Assembly: GCA_030323885.1 (NCBI GenBank)
Contig: CM059186.1
Location: 147,685,810-147,749,809 of the forward strand
Direction: 5' to 3'
Length of the DNA: 64,000 bases
DNA from: Branchipolynoe longqiensis
Taxonomy: Eukaryota; Annelida; Polychaeta; Phyllodocida; Polynoidae
In this document: positions 21,414 through 31,924 of the stretch, piece by piece
Numbering within the stretch: the first letter of the stretch is position 1
Layout of the letters: every line of letters begins with the position of its first letter
Program-made: the position numbers and the translations under genes
The notes under the pieces: generated by a model
What the model saw: only the letters and a program-made list of their open reading frames with translations
What the model was told of the DNA's origin: nothing
Database searches by the model: none

Positions 21414-21900
21414 AGACGTGTGACACCCCCAACGGATCTGAGTGAGAGAAGGATGGAAGGTTTTTTTGTTTTGGGTTTTTTTTGGGGGTCCATTAGTTGT
21501 TTAAGCAGGGGAAATTTCAGTCATAGACGACTGGTCTTCCTCATTCCACTGCTGGTCGATAGAAAGCCCGAGCCTACACTTTTACCGACCCAAGGGATTC
21601 TTAGCCTCCCACACCACATAGACATGGTATGAGAGCAACCGGCCTTTGATGACGCTGTAAGTTATACACAGCGGTGGACATCCAAATTGGCAGAGCTGGG
21701 GCCATGGGGAATCGAACCGCAGACCCTCAGATTAGGAGTCTGACCTAGAAAAAAGTGAGACACTCTAACCACTCCGCCACAGAGAACGCCAGTCGGTTAA
21801 GCAGGCTCCACCAGTAGATGACTGGGTGGGGGAGAAGATAGACTGGGGGAGAAGATGGAAGCTTCCTGCCTTATTATACTCGTATAATGGCTTATACAAC
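21355..21900 (-). repeat. Split direct repeat A1, interrupted by SINE-B
   Basis: Same sequence as A2 but split into 21355-21462 and 21793-21900 by a SINE-B copy. It also has a private triplication of GTGCACAGAC at about 21389-21421. Its outer edge abuts a TA run at 21899-21930. Confidence 0.85.
21470..21787 (-). mobile_element. SINE-B inside repeat A1
   Basis: The reverse complement has the family head (GTTCTCTGTGGCGGAGTGG ... GATTCCCC) and body up to GGGCTTTCTATCGACCAGC, then a diverged 3' part ending in an A-rich tract (the T-rich 21463-21481 on the plus strand). It looks like a subfamily with a different tail. Confidence 0.75.
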
Positions 21901-22254
21901 ATATATATATATACATATACATATATATGTATAACACTAACTGCTCCCGGGTGCTTACCTCAGTGTGGGAGGATGTGATTATGTGAATTATAAAGTACTT
22001 ATGCAAATATTATTGATGTATGTAATTCTCTGGCTTTGTTATTATTCTATTCTTAGTCACTACCTACTACTCATGTAACCTCCTTTGATATGCGCGTTTG
22101 TAGTGTCGGTTTCTGGAGGCTGGGGAACAACCTGGAGAGCGGGAGGTCTGCTACCAAGCAGCTCCCCTATTTCCGCTCCTGCCCTCCAGATAGTGCTTCA
22201 CCCCCTACTATCTGTCCATTCCACCTCTGATGTTACTCAATCAAATGTAATGGT
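21901..22254. other. No gene recognised
   Basis: TA-rich start, then mixed non-coding sequence before the minisatellite. Confidence 0.5.
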
Positions 22255-23720
22255 AGGTTAAAGAGGGGCGAATGGAAGAGGGAGAATGGAGGGGGGGAGA
22301 GTGATGGGGGGAATGCAAGAGGGGGAATGCCAGAGGAGGGAATGGAAGAGGGGGAAATGCAAGAGGGGGAATGTAAGAGGGGAAATTCAAGAGGGGGGAT
22401 GGAGTGGGAGGGAGGGAGTGAATGGGGGAATGCAAGAGGGGAAGCCAGAGGAGGGAAATGCAAGAGGGGGGAATGCAAGAGGGGGAATGCCAGAGGGGGG
22501 GAAATGGAAGAGGGGGAACAGAAGATGGGGGAATGTAAGAGGGGGAATTCAAGAGGGGGGATGGATGGAGGGGAGAATGGAAGATGGGCAAGAGGAGGGG
22601 GGAATTCAAGAGGAGGGAATGCAAGAGGGGGGAATGCAAGAGGGGGAAGCAAGAGGGGAATGGAAGAGGAGGGAATAGGAAGAGGGTGAATGGAAGAGGG
22701 GGGAATGCAAGAGGGGAGAATGGAAGAGGGGGAATGGAAGAGGGGAATGGAAGAGGGGGAATGGAAGAGGGGGAATGGGGGGAATGGAAGAGGGGGAATG
22801 AGGGGAATGGAAGAGGGGAAATGGAAGAGGGGGAATGGAGAGTGGGATGGAAGAGGAGGGAATGGAAGAGGGGGAATGGAAGAGGAGGAATGGAAGAGGG
22901 GGAATGGAAGAGGGGAATGAAAGAGGGGGAATGGAAGAGGAGGGAATGGAAGAGGGGGAATGGAAGAGGAGGAATGGAAGAGGAATGGAAGAGGGGGAAT
23001 GAAACAGGGGGAATGAAACAGGGGGAATGAAACAGGGGCCATGGGAGAGGAGGGAATGGAAGAGGAGGGAATGAAAGAGGGGGAATGAAAGAGGGGGAAT
23101 GTAAGAGGGGGAATGAAAGAGGGGGAATGGAAGAGGGGGCATGGGAGAGGAGGGAATGGAAGAGGAGGGAATGGAAGAGGGGAATGAAAGAGGGGGAATG
23201 AAAGAGGGGGAATATAGGAGGGGGGGAATGGAAGAGGGGATTGGAGGATGAGAAGGAGGGAATGGAGAGGGGGAATGGAAGAGGGGGATGGAAGAGGAGG
23301 GAATGGAAGAGGGGGGAATGGAAGAGGGGGAATGGAAGAGGGGGATGGAAGGGAGGAATGGAAGAGGGGGAAATGGAAGAGGAGGGAATGGAAGAGGGGG
23401 AATGGAAGAGGGGAATGAAAGAGGGGGGAATGGAGGGGGGTATGGAAGAGGGGGAATATAGGAGGGGGGAATGGAAGAGGGGATGGAAGAGGAGGAATGG
23501 AAGAGGGGGAATGGAAGAGGGGGAATGGAAGAGGGAATGGAAGAGGGGGAATGGAAGAGGGGGAATGAAAGTGGGGGAATGGAAGAGGAGGGATAGAAGA
23601 GGGGTTAATGGAAGAGGGGGTGGAAGAGAAGGGAATAGAAGAGGGGGAATGGAAGAGGGGGAATAGAAGAGGGGGGAATAGAAGAGGGGAGAATGGAAGA
23701 CGGGGATGGAAGAGGAATCT
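22255..23720. repeat. 15-bp G-rich minisatellite (GAATGGAAGAGGGGG)n
   Basis: About 1.46 kb of 13-16 bp units: GAATGGAAGAGGGGG in the right two thirds and GAATGCAAGAGGGGG in the left third, with minor AAAG and AAAC variants. The plus strand is nearly free of C outside the GCAAG units. The long open frames on both strands (for example 535 codons of Pro/Ser/Phe on the minus strand) follow from the unit length and are not genes. Confidence 0.9.
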
Positions 23721-23821
23721 AGCCCCAGGATTGGCTGCCACTATCGTGCCAGGAAAGACTTGGATGGTGGCCGATCGGCGGGTATCACACAAATAAGATA
23801 AGGCTGAGCGCTCACATATAC

Positions 23822-24023
23822 CGTTTTTCGAATGGCCCAATTAATTTTTTTAATCTTATATGATTCCAGTCGTAAGCCCTAAAACTGAGTTGTATACGCG
23901 AATCGGAACTCTCGGGTGTGTTAGGGGGGGTCACACATCTAAAGACTGAAACCGACAACAACAAAAATTTTAGTCGCGAAACGGCCGTTTTTAGGTTTTA
24001 TACGGGAGGTGTGTACCAGGCTT
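23822..24023. mobile_element. MITE family F, partial and diverged
   Basis: Shares TTTTTCGAATG, CCTAAAACTGAGTT, ACGGGAGGTGTGTACC and neighbouring blocks with 37252-37514. The left terminus is missing. Confidence 0.55.
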
Positions 24024-24149
24024 TAAGGGCCAGCCAAAGTCTGAGGCTGTGTCTTGTCTTCTAATCCGTTATGGAAGGAATTAATAATGTGAATGTAAGC
24101 AAGAAATTGGCATATATGCTTGGTACCATGCATCATATATATACCCCAC

Positions 24150-24470
24150 TGGACAGGTTGGCCAAATCGGTATGAGCGGTGACTGGGGTCCCATGCATGC
24201 AGGAGATTTTGGGTTTGAACCCCGGCTGAGTCAAACTCAATGACTTACTAAATTGATAATTGGAGCTACCTAGCCTGACTCTCAGCATTAATAGAATAGG
24301 TCAAGGAGTGGTTAGCTCAGTATCAGGATAATTTGACTGAATGGGATATTGAGTCATGCCACTGGTGGCCTCCTATTTCAGTGGGGCATCACTAAAAAGT
24401 CGCCATGAGGGCACACTGTTAGTGTTAAAAGTCGGTACCCATTCTGCAATGATATAAAACCCCAACAAAG
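24150..24470 (+). mobile_element. SINE-A, full length
   Basis: Head TGGACAGGTTGGCCAAATCG, B box GGGTTTGAACCCCGGCTGAG, GTCAAACTCAATGACTTAC, body with GGTTAGCTCAGTATCAGGAT and end GATATAAAACCCCAACAAAG. Confidence 0.8.
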
Positions 24471-24540
24471 AAAACATAGGTACCCAAATATCCATAATTC
24501 CTCTACTCAGCCAATTCGGTGGAACAACCCAGAACCTCCA

Positions 24541-24650
24541 TGAACGGCGGGGTGGCCGGGGGTACCAGGTGGGGGTGGCTGGGGTACCAGGTGGGGGTGG
24601 CAGGGGTACCAGGTGGGGGTGGCAGGGGTACCAGGTGGGGGTGGAGTAAG
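24541..24650. repeat. Four tandem copies of a 23-bp G-rich unit
   Basis: The unit GGGGTACCAGGTGGGGGTGG plus three bases repeats four times with very few differences. Confidence 0.8.
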
Positions 24651-25640
24651 TAAACAATTGAATTTAAAGGTGGATTGTCACCGGTCGGAACGGTCAGGCA
24701 TTGGAAAGCGGCGGGGGAGGGGGAGGTGGTGGAGTGGTACGCGGGGGGGGGGGGGGGGGGGGGGGGGGGGGAGCTGAAGAGATCTGTTCTCGTTGGATCA
24801 TAAATCGAGCACCACCAGGCGGCGCTGGCGGCGGTGGCGGAGGTAGGAGCGGTGGTTGCGGTCAACACGTCCCCACGGGTGCAGCTGAGCCCCTTCGGAG
24901 TGACCGACCAGGCACGCCCCTCCCGCCCTCCCCCTACCCTCCCCACTCTCCCCTCCCACTCTGCTCTACCCCTCCCTCTCCCCCACCGGGCTGTCGTGAC
25001 CAGCTCACAACAGCTCGCCTCGAGCGGCTCGTCACAGCCACCTCACGAGCTCACGTTACACCCTGACCCTCTACTGATGACAAAAGCGCCCGCCGGCACG
25101 CCCGCCGGCACGCCCGCCCGCCCGCCCGCCCGCCTGCCCACCTGGTATGTTCAAAGCCACCCTAGCCACCTCACTTTCACCATCAAACCCACTAAACCTG
25201 TCAACATTAACAGGATTTTTTCGAATATTTGCATATCTATATATGTATGTATATGAGTGAGTGATTATTTCAGCAGCTTTGCATTTCTCTCCACGTACAA
25301 CATGCTTGAAAAGAGTAATGAACAAAAAAAGGATGGGATATGAGGGTCGATAATCCAAATATTGTGAGCTAATTGTGACTATTGACTTGGGAAAACAGAA
25401 GTACAACGGTAGGCGAGTCTACTAATTTAGGTAATTGTTGCACGTGTGATACTCTGCTGCGGGAATGCTTTCTGCTGGCATATGAAGTATATGAGTTGGG
25501 GTAAGAGCATTATCTTTCATTGTCACTCTCTGGGGTTAAATTCTTTATGGACAATGCACATTGTCTGATACATTCCCACACAATTACCACAATGCGATAA
25601 CACTCACTCAGTCCACGTGCACTACAAGCCACAGACCTGA
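24651..25640. other. GC-rich stretch with poly-G and GCCC runs, no gene
   Basis: Holds a run of about 29 G residues at 24743-24771, C-rich sequence at 24910-25000, and a (GCCC)n/(GCCG)n tract at about 25087-25136. Open frames are low complexity and unrelated to known domains. Confidence 0.5.
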
Positions 25641-25680
25641 TTGCACACGTGCATAGGCATATATGTGGTAGTCATGACTT

Positions 25681-25776
25681 GTGTGGAGTGGCTTCAGTTG
25701 GGTGTCAGTGCTGTGTGGTGGTCTGTCGTGGAGTGGCTTCAGTTGGGTCTCAGTGTTATGTGGTGGTATGTGGGTG
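25681..25776. repeat. Two-copy tandem duplication, about 48 bp
   Basis: TGGAGTGGCTTCAGTTGGGT, then CTCAGTG or GTCAGTG and the same following bases, occurs twice in direct succession. Confidence 0.7.
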
Positions 25777-26143
25777 GAGTGTCCATACATCAGGGCAGGG
25801 GTGGTATGCAGGTATTGCAGGTATAGCAATACCTCAGGGAGTTTAACACCCCTGCCTTGCAGAGTTGTAAACCACTGTCTTGTGGTACAGGTTCTTGGCA
25901 GAACCAAAGGCTAAGGGAGCAAACCTTAAACAGAAAACCATGTCACTGTGGCAGCATTAAGGGCGGTTGATGTATGGAACTCCCAACATCTCCCGACCAG
26001 CCAGTGCAGGGACAAATAGTTTTGCGCCTGTCTTGACATGTTCTTACCGGTGTGAAACCTCTATTTGCTCCCCGAGAGAGTGCCGCTGGTAATTTGCAAA
26101 AGCCAGCAGCACTTCAACACTTTTGCAGTCAGCTTTCATGAAA

Positions 26144-26256
26144 TGTGGTTCAAGGATACCATCAAGAGAAACCTGAAGCTGAGAGACATTAAGACCGACT
26201 CATGGATGCAACTCTCACAGCAGAGAGCTAACTGGAGAGCGGCAGTCAAGTAATGA
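26144..26256 (+). pseudogene. C-terminal scrap of a LINE ORF2 (RKRYKD...We..A.dR..WR type)
   Basis: The frame reads WFKDTIKRNLKLRDIKTDSW and QLSQQRANWRAAVK, then a stop. The pattern KD-x-lK-x-x-Lk and W-x-x-x-x-x-dR-x-x-WR is the extreme C-terminus of a LINE family common in invertebrates. Nothing of the RT is left. The minus-strand scrap at 31185-31445 comes from the region just before this one in the same kind of protein. Confidence 0.5.
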
Positions 26257-26279
26257 AAGCAGTCTTTGTCACATCGCGA

Positions 26280-26431
26280 CCGACAGCATGATGAAGACAT
26301 ATATAATTAACAGATATCCATGAATGCATATATGTACAATTGCATATATACGTGCATAAACATACACATATACTATACATTTATGCACATATATACACAT
26401 ATGCATACGTACATATATATATAGAGAGATA

Positions 26432-26472
<41 letters not shown>

Positions 26473-26520
26473 TATACATGCATATACACATACACATACA
26501 CACATATATGTGACATAAAC
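26280..26520. repeat. TA/CA-rich microsatellite region
   Basis: Dense ATATAC and TATATA repeats, with (TA)n at about 26431-26463. Open frames rich in Tyr, Ile and Val are artefacts. Confidence 0.75.
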
Positions 26521-26539
26521 TGTATTTAACCTAACACCA

Positions 26540-26612
26540 CCGGACGTGGTGGCCGAATGGGTAGAGCGCAGGCTTCTCGGGTGGAAAGCCGGGAGTTTGA
26601 ATCCCACCCTTT
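26540..26612 (+). mobile_element. SINE-A, tRNA-like head only
   Basis: CCGGACGTGGTGGCCGAATG, GGTAGAGCGC and GGGAGTTTGAATCCCACCC give clear A-box and B-box regions; the body is missing. It resembles a tRNA but has no proper acceptor or anticodon stem pairing that I can see. Confidence 0.7.
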
Positions 26613-26719
26613 GCAAACCGTAGCCAACACCTAACAATGTGTAACACTAACACTAGTAACAGCGCAGAGCTGTTCGTTCAGGTGCCAGATCAGCTGCCCA
26701 CAGCTACACTTAATCACAG

Positions 26720-27050
26720 TTGTTGTTTGTTGGGGTTTTACATCCTGGAAACATCTACGGCCATATCAAAACATGTACCAGCTTGTGACAGTAAACACAC
26801 ATGGTACCTTCATAGTGTTGCCCCATTGGGAGACCAGGCCCTCGCCAGCATGACCTGATTTCCCGTTCAGTCCCATTATCCTAACACTGAGGTAACCAGT
26901 TCTTGCCCTATCCTATTAATGCCAAGCGCAAGGCTAGGTAGCGGCAAATATAAATTCTGGAAATCATTGGTTTGACTTGGGAAGGATTCGAACTCCCGAC
27001 CTTCCGCACGTGAAGCAGGCACTCTTACCGATTAGGCCGACGCGTCCGGT
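26720..27050 (-). mobile_element. SINE-A, full length
   Basis: The tail is at 26720 (TTGTTGTTTGTTGGGGTTTT) and the head at 27050 (reverse of CCGGACGCGTCGGCCTAATC). The B-box region GGGATTCGAACTCCC-like sequence is near 26990. About 330 bp. Confidence 0.8.
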
Positions 27051-28384
27051 CCATTTAATCATAGAGTTACCGGGAGCACTGTGGGTCAATAGACTACATC
27101 GCCATTCCAGCGGTGCGGTGCATTGTGGGATGTGTCAAAGCAAAACAAACCCATGAGAAGCACATGGCACATGCTAATACACTGGGTGCAGTTATGAAAT
27201 GTGCTAGTTTCAGATCATCTCAGCTCTTGTTTGAAACATAGAACACAAACTAAAAAAATATATATAATAAGTTAATATATTAATCTGTTATCCACCATTG
27301 CATTTACATCAATATAATCAGCACATCCTATGCCATGTGCATTTAGATTTAGACAAATCTTGGCATTCAGACTAGTGTTACAGCCATAGCCAGAGTCAGT
27401 TTTACTTATTTTATTAATATATTTATTTATATCCTATGGTTAATGACATATGTAGAAATAGAAAATGAGTAGGGGTAATCAGATATTGGTTACATATTTC
27501 TTTGAAACAAGTTTATGTTAACACATTTGACATTTTAATATTTAGAACAAGAATGACTTATGTCTAATCAAGGGTGATGTAAACATCAACCTGTAAAGTG
27601 ACTGAAATTGTATGTTTTTTAGCTCAAAATGCTTAATTATGGAGAGTTGTGTCTTAAACATATTCATTATATTATTATATTGCATCCATCCATCCATGTT
27701 TGTGCCAAATTGTTATGTATTTTTATTCATTTTGAATCAAATCTAAGTTTTGCCCTACATGTATCAGCAAACTCAATGGCTGTACGCCTTTGCTTTGCTG
27801 CCAGCGCCGTTTTCGGCACATGCGCAGTCAGAACGGTGATCTAGTCTATTTGATGCCTGTTATTCCACTGTCCACCGGGCTTTCAACCCGCTACCCAACC
27901 CCCAATCCCCACCCCAACCCCCACCTCCACCCAAACACCCACCCAACTTTCGCTGGTTTCCTCCCTAGGGCACACCCCGGCCCCACCCCTGACACAAACA
28001 AAAACAAAAACAAACAAAAACTCAGCAGTAATCTAATTTTAGCATACCACATCATTCGCTACACTGACCAAATATTGACTTCTCATTCATATTAAACATT
28101 CATACAGACGAGTTCGCCTGCCTATATATGCCTAGCACGTAGAGTGGTAAGTAGTAGTATCGACGCGACGACTCTTTCACTGAAAGAATTCTAATCGGGG
28201 CGTGTGTAATATTAAATCACTGAGTAAAGTAAATCAAACCCAGAGGCTACACAGTAACAGCGTTCGAAATAAGGCTTGTCCGCTTGTCCGAACCAGGTGA
28301 GATCAGGCACAGACAAGTAGAATATGGTTTGAACTTTTCCATTGGACAAGTGAAATGTTTGGGTGAAAATCATGATATTTAATT
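27051..28384. other. No gene recognised
   Basis: AT-rich at 27240-27760, C-rich at 27890-27990, an AAAAC run at 28000-28020. No supported ORF, no shared repeat. Confidence 0.5.
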
Positions 28385-28652
28385 GTTTGTTTGTTGTTGT
28401 TTTCCGTCCTAGCAACAGCTAAGGTGATATCAGGAGGGGTACCGACTTCTGACAGTGCGCACTCATGGCGACTTTATAGTGCTGCCCCACTGGAAGACCA
28501 GGCTGCCAGCTCCATGACCTGATATCCCACTCAGTCACATTATCCTGACACAAAGCCAACCAGTCCTTGCATTATTCTAATAATGACGAGCACCAGGCTA
28601 GGAAGCAACAAGTATAAATGTGTACATCATTGGTTTGACTCGACCAGGGTTC
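28385..28652 (-). mobile_element. SINE-A, head-truncated
   Basis: The tail at 28385 runs into the body and stops at GGTTTGACTCGACCAGGGTTC, so only the last part of the head remains. Confidence 0.8.
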
Positions 28653-29549
28653 ATGATATTTAAAGTTAACCAGGTAGAGGTACATCTTGTTGTATATAAC
28701 ATTTATATATCAATACTTTGATGTTGGAATTAATTTGCCATTAACCAGTTAAAGAATGTATAAACTAATACTAATCATGGTAATCAAATGGGTAAGATGC
28801 CGAAAAGTGAAAATTTAGGCGGACAAGTAAACAAATCATACCAAACTTGTCCTGTGGAAAAGTGAAAATGTTTGCTTCTTTCTATCAGTATCACTATCAG
28901 TATCACTGCTATATATTGCACATCTGACTGAAAAAAATCCATGCTGCATTAACTAGGTATGCAAGACCGAAAGCCCTCTTACACCCCCCCCACACACACA
29001 CATACACCCCCATCCCTCACCCCACACCCACCCACTCACCCCGGTACTTCCGGAAAGCCAAAGCCGTGGCTGGCACCGTTATAGAACTTCCAAAACACGA
29101 TTGTGTCCGCCTCACTGATACTGAGCCATGCCGCTCTCTCCACCATCCACCACCGTCTGAACCCCCACCCCACCACACACACACACACCTCTACCTCCCT
29201 CTCCCCACTCCACCCACCCGCACCCCGCCCTTCTGACTAAATCACGTGATTCATAGCCCCCAACCCGCCGCAAGGCGACCTGATCCAACCGAAAAGAATG
29301 ACGCTCCGGGAAGTGCTGAGTGCACATGCGCCGATCGGCGTATGTAATCGTCCCCCCGGCGATGTCCCATTTGCTTCGCGTCACGCAAAGCGCAGACGAC
29401 TTCCGGTCTACAGTGGTCTAAGACTTGCCGCGCTTTATCGGGGACTTGGCGCGCAAGCTGGACGATAAAGCCGCGCCGGCCCGCCTCGGGGATCTAAGCC
29501 AGCGCGCCGATGGCTCACGTTTACTAACAATTAAACCGCAGTATTTACT
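28653..29549. other. No gene recognised
   Basis: Mixed sequence with C-rich and CA-rich runs at 28980-29050 and 29160-29220. Confidence 0.5.
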
Positions 29550-29558
29550 ACTACGCAA

Positions 29559-29889
29559 ACAGGGCGCGGTGGCCGAATCTTTAGAGCGCGGGCCTCGCGT
29601 GTGGGAGATCGCGGGTTCGATTCCCGGTCGAGTGAAACTAATGACTTGCAAAATTGATACTTGTAGTTTCCTAGCTTGGCACTCAGCATTAATAGGATAG
29701 GGCAAGGACTGGTTTGCTCAGTGTCAGGATAATGTGACTGAGTAGGATATGAGGTCATGGTGCTGGCTGGTGCCTGATTTCCAGTTGGGTAACACTATAA
29801 AGTCACCATGAGTTTGCACTGTCACAGGTCAGTACCCATCCAGATAGGACATTAGATATTGCCAGGACGTAAAACTCCAACAACCAACC
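29559..29889 (+). mobile_element. SINE-A, complete with target duplication
   Basis: AGGGCGCGGTGGCCGAATCT head, GCGGGTTCGATTCCCGGTCG B box, full body, end GTAAAACTCCAACAACCAACC. The 9-bp duplication ACTACGCAA flanks it at 29550-29558 and 29890-29898. The preserved duplication makes this one of the younger copies and fixes the family's true ends. Confidence 0.9.
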
Positions 29890-29898
29890 ACTACGCAA

Positions 29899-30676
29899 CA
29901 TTCATTTGAATAGAATGTGTGAGACAATGCTTCCGTTATAACTATAGGTCTGTATTCAGGAGCACACCAGTCGAGAGAGAGAGGGTGAGAGAGAGACAGG
30001 GAGAGATACATACAGGGAGAGAGCGAGGGAGAGAGAGGGGAAGAGAGAGAGAGGAAGAGAGACACAGACAGGAAATAGATCAATGTTGTGCTGATTATTA
30101 CTAAAATGACATCAGTTAAATATGTGTGAATCTCTGCCCTGTCGTTCCGCGCTGATGGTTGTGAACTGATGCGAAACGCACACACACGAAAGAAAAACCG
30201 CAAAAATCGCAACAGAAAAACCTAGTCCCGGTCCATGGGCTCAGCAACTGCTGTGATTTATGACACGGGGGCCATGTCGAACGACATTCACTTCAAAAGT
30301 AGCTAGCTACTATCTTATCCACTGCAGGGTGTTTTGCCATTGATGGGAACTTCCGGTGTAAATGTCGTGTGGAGTTGCGTTTATTTACTTTTTGTATCGT
30401 TGGTGCTGTTCAAGCAACTCATTCTGATTCACGGTTAATTTCCAAGTGGCGTGTTTTGGAACTATACCTCACTGAAGCCGGAGCACTGCGCAGGCGTGGT
30501 TGACGTGTTTTGAAGAGAGAAAAAAGAAATTAAAAACTAAATTTGAATAATATATTGTATTAAGCAGCCACTGTGTGTGAATTATGATCGCGTTATATTC
30601 TACTTCTTCTGAACAATGAAACTGCGCGATGCTAATTGGAGACATCTCTCAGGAGCTCCACCGATGCTGCTTTAAC
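29899..30676. other. No gene; GA-rich tract
   Basis: An interrupted GAGA tract at about 29972-30068, then ordinary non-coding sequence. Confidence 0.5.
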
Positions 30677-31180
30677 ACCGGTGTAACGATTTCAACTTCC
30701 CCCCTTCCCAAGTTCCCCCCCAGGAATCTGAAAACGTTTTTAACTTCCCTCCAGGGAAATTAAAAACGTTTTCAGATTCCTGGGGGGGAACTTAAAAACA
30801 GTTTTCAGATCCCCCCCCCTATTTTCAAATTCCCCCCTCCGGGAATTTAAAATTGTTTAAAAAACTTTTATAATATTTTTTTCTTAACCATCTTGGAGAC
30901 TTTTTGTGTCATTTGTGGTTAAATATGTTTTATTGTACTAGTAATAATTTCCATTATGCTATTCTCTGTATATTATAATATTTGTCATGAAAAATAATCA
31001 AAAATAACAAAAAATTACAAAAATAAAGAAAATTCCCCAAAAATGGGAGGGAGGGAAAGTTAAAATGAGGGAGGGAATTTGAAAATGTTTTCAAATTCCC
31101 CTGGGAGGAATTTGAAAACGTTTTCAAGTTCCTGGGGGGGAACTTGAATATGGGGGGAATTTGAAATCTTTAACACCGGG
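30677..31180. mobile_element. Foldback-type element with internal inverted subrepeats
   Basis: The outer ends are inverted (CCGGTGTAACGATTTCAA and, reversed, CCGGTGTTAAAGATTTCAA). Inside, the motif CCCCAGGAATCTGAAAACG and its inverse GAAAACGTTTTCA-G alternate several times near both ends. The AT-rich centre has no ORF. Confidence 0.7.
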
Positions 31181-31184
31181 ACAT

Positions 31185-31445
31185 ACTGGGGGTGGTTTAT
31201 TGGCATTCTCACACACTTCTTCTTCTCGGTTGTTTCTGTGTCCTTTTACAAGTTCATAATTGAAAAGAGCTTTTGGGTTTCTATCCTCCTGCATGCAGAC
31301 TATGTGGCCAGCCCATCCGAGTTGCGCTCTCATTACCATGCAGTCAATGCTGACATTTTGTTTGCTCTTTGTAAGAGTTCAGTGTCGGGCATCTTATCCT
31401 GCCACCTGATATTTATAATTGTCCGAAGACAGCCTAGGTGGAATT
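31185..31445 (-). pseudogene. LINE ORF2 fragment (LR.IL.IRWQD ... QL.WAGH type)
   Basis: Two minus-strand frames read LRTIINIRWQDKMPDTELLQ, then, after stops, QLGWAGHIVCMQEDRNPKAL and FNYELVKGHRNN. LR-x-I-x-x-IRWQD followed by QLRWAGHV-x-RM and PK-x-LfygEL is the known C-terminal region of an RTE-like LINE family. It is broken by stops and truncated at the foldback element. Confidence 0.65.
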
Positions 31446-31610
31446 GGGTTGGTTGCTTAGTGTGATGACGGTATGTTTTCTATGATTCACAGGCTGAGGC
31501 CTTATTTATCCTAGACTGTGTTGCATAGTCTTCAGTAGGTAACACTTGCCTTGGATAGACACACGCGCGTGTGCATACAAAACAAGACACATAGGGAGAC
31601 AGTTGTAAGT

Positions 31611-31914
31611 TTTTTTAAAGTTTGTTTTATTTAATGTCGCCTCTAGAGCACATCAATTTTTATCATCAGTTATTCAACGTCAAACATATGGTCATTCTGG
31701 CGCCACATAGGTTACTCTTTCCAATAAGCAGCAAGTGATCATTTTATATGCACTTTCCCACAGACAGGACAGCACATGCAACAGCCTTTGATGAACCAGT
31801 TGTGGATCACTGGTTGGAACGGAAAACTGCAAATGTGGCCACTGAGCAGGATCGATAGGATCGCCGACAGCTTCACAGGTGGACACTCTACCGCCTGAGC
31901 TACGTCCCGCACCC
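31611..31914 (-). mobile_element. V-SINE/RUDI-like SINE with 10-bp target duplication
   Basis: The minus strand starts at 31914 with a tRNA-like head (GACGTAGCTCAGGCGGTAGA, an A-box match). It continues through GTGGGAAAGTGCATATAAAA and ACCATATGTTTGACGTTGAA and ends ACATTAAATAAAACAAACTT plus an A-rich tail. AGTTGTAAGT flanks it at 31601-31610 and 31915-31924. I recall this 3' half from a SINE group widespread in molluscs and relatives; that link is from memory. Confidence 0.85.
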
Positions 31915-31924
31915 AGTTGTAAGT

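Larger units (their letters stand above)
16856..21900 (-). mobile_element. Ngaro/PAT-like tyrosine-recombinase retrotransposon with split direct repeats
   Basis: Read 5' to 3' on the minus strand: repeat A1 (21900-21355), gag, RT, RNase H, tyrosine recombinase, then B1 (17249-17167), A2 (17166-16955) and B2 (16939-16856). The A1-genes-B1-A2-B2 arrangement is the split direct repeat structure described for Ngaro/PAT elements; LTR elements, LINEs and inverted-repeat DIRS elements differ. Such elements copy through a circular intermediate and integrate by recombinase without target duplication. Both outer edges abut TA runs. The copy is dead: frameshifts in gag and recombinase, a MITE in pol (18514-19256) and a SINE in A1. 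About 5.04 kb in total, near 4.0 kb without the inserts. Confidence 0.85.

Noticed and set aside
22233..23840. 535-codon minus-strand open frame rich in Pro, Ser, Phe and Leu, and Glu/Gly/Lys frames on the plus strand
   Set aside because: They are translations of the 15-bp minisatellite. A unit length divisible by three keeps frames open without selection.
26540..26612. Possible tRNA gene
   Set aside because: The A-box and B-box regions fit, but the sequence is the head of SINE-A, found many times here, and no proper acceptor stem is visible.
31860..31914. Possible tRNA gene on the minus strand
   Set aside because: The GTAGCTCAGGCGGTAGAG arm belongs to a complete SINE with its own target duplication.
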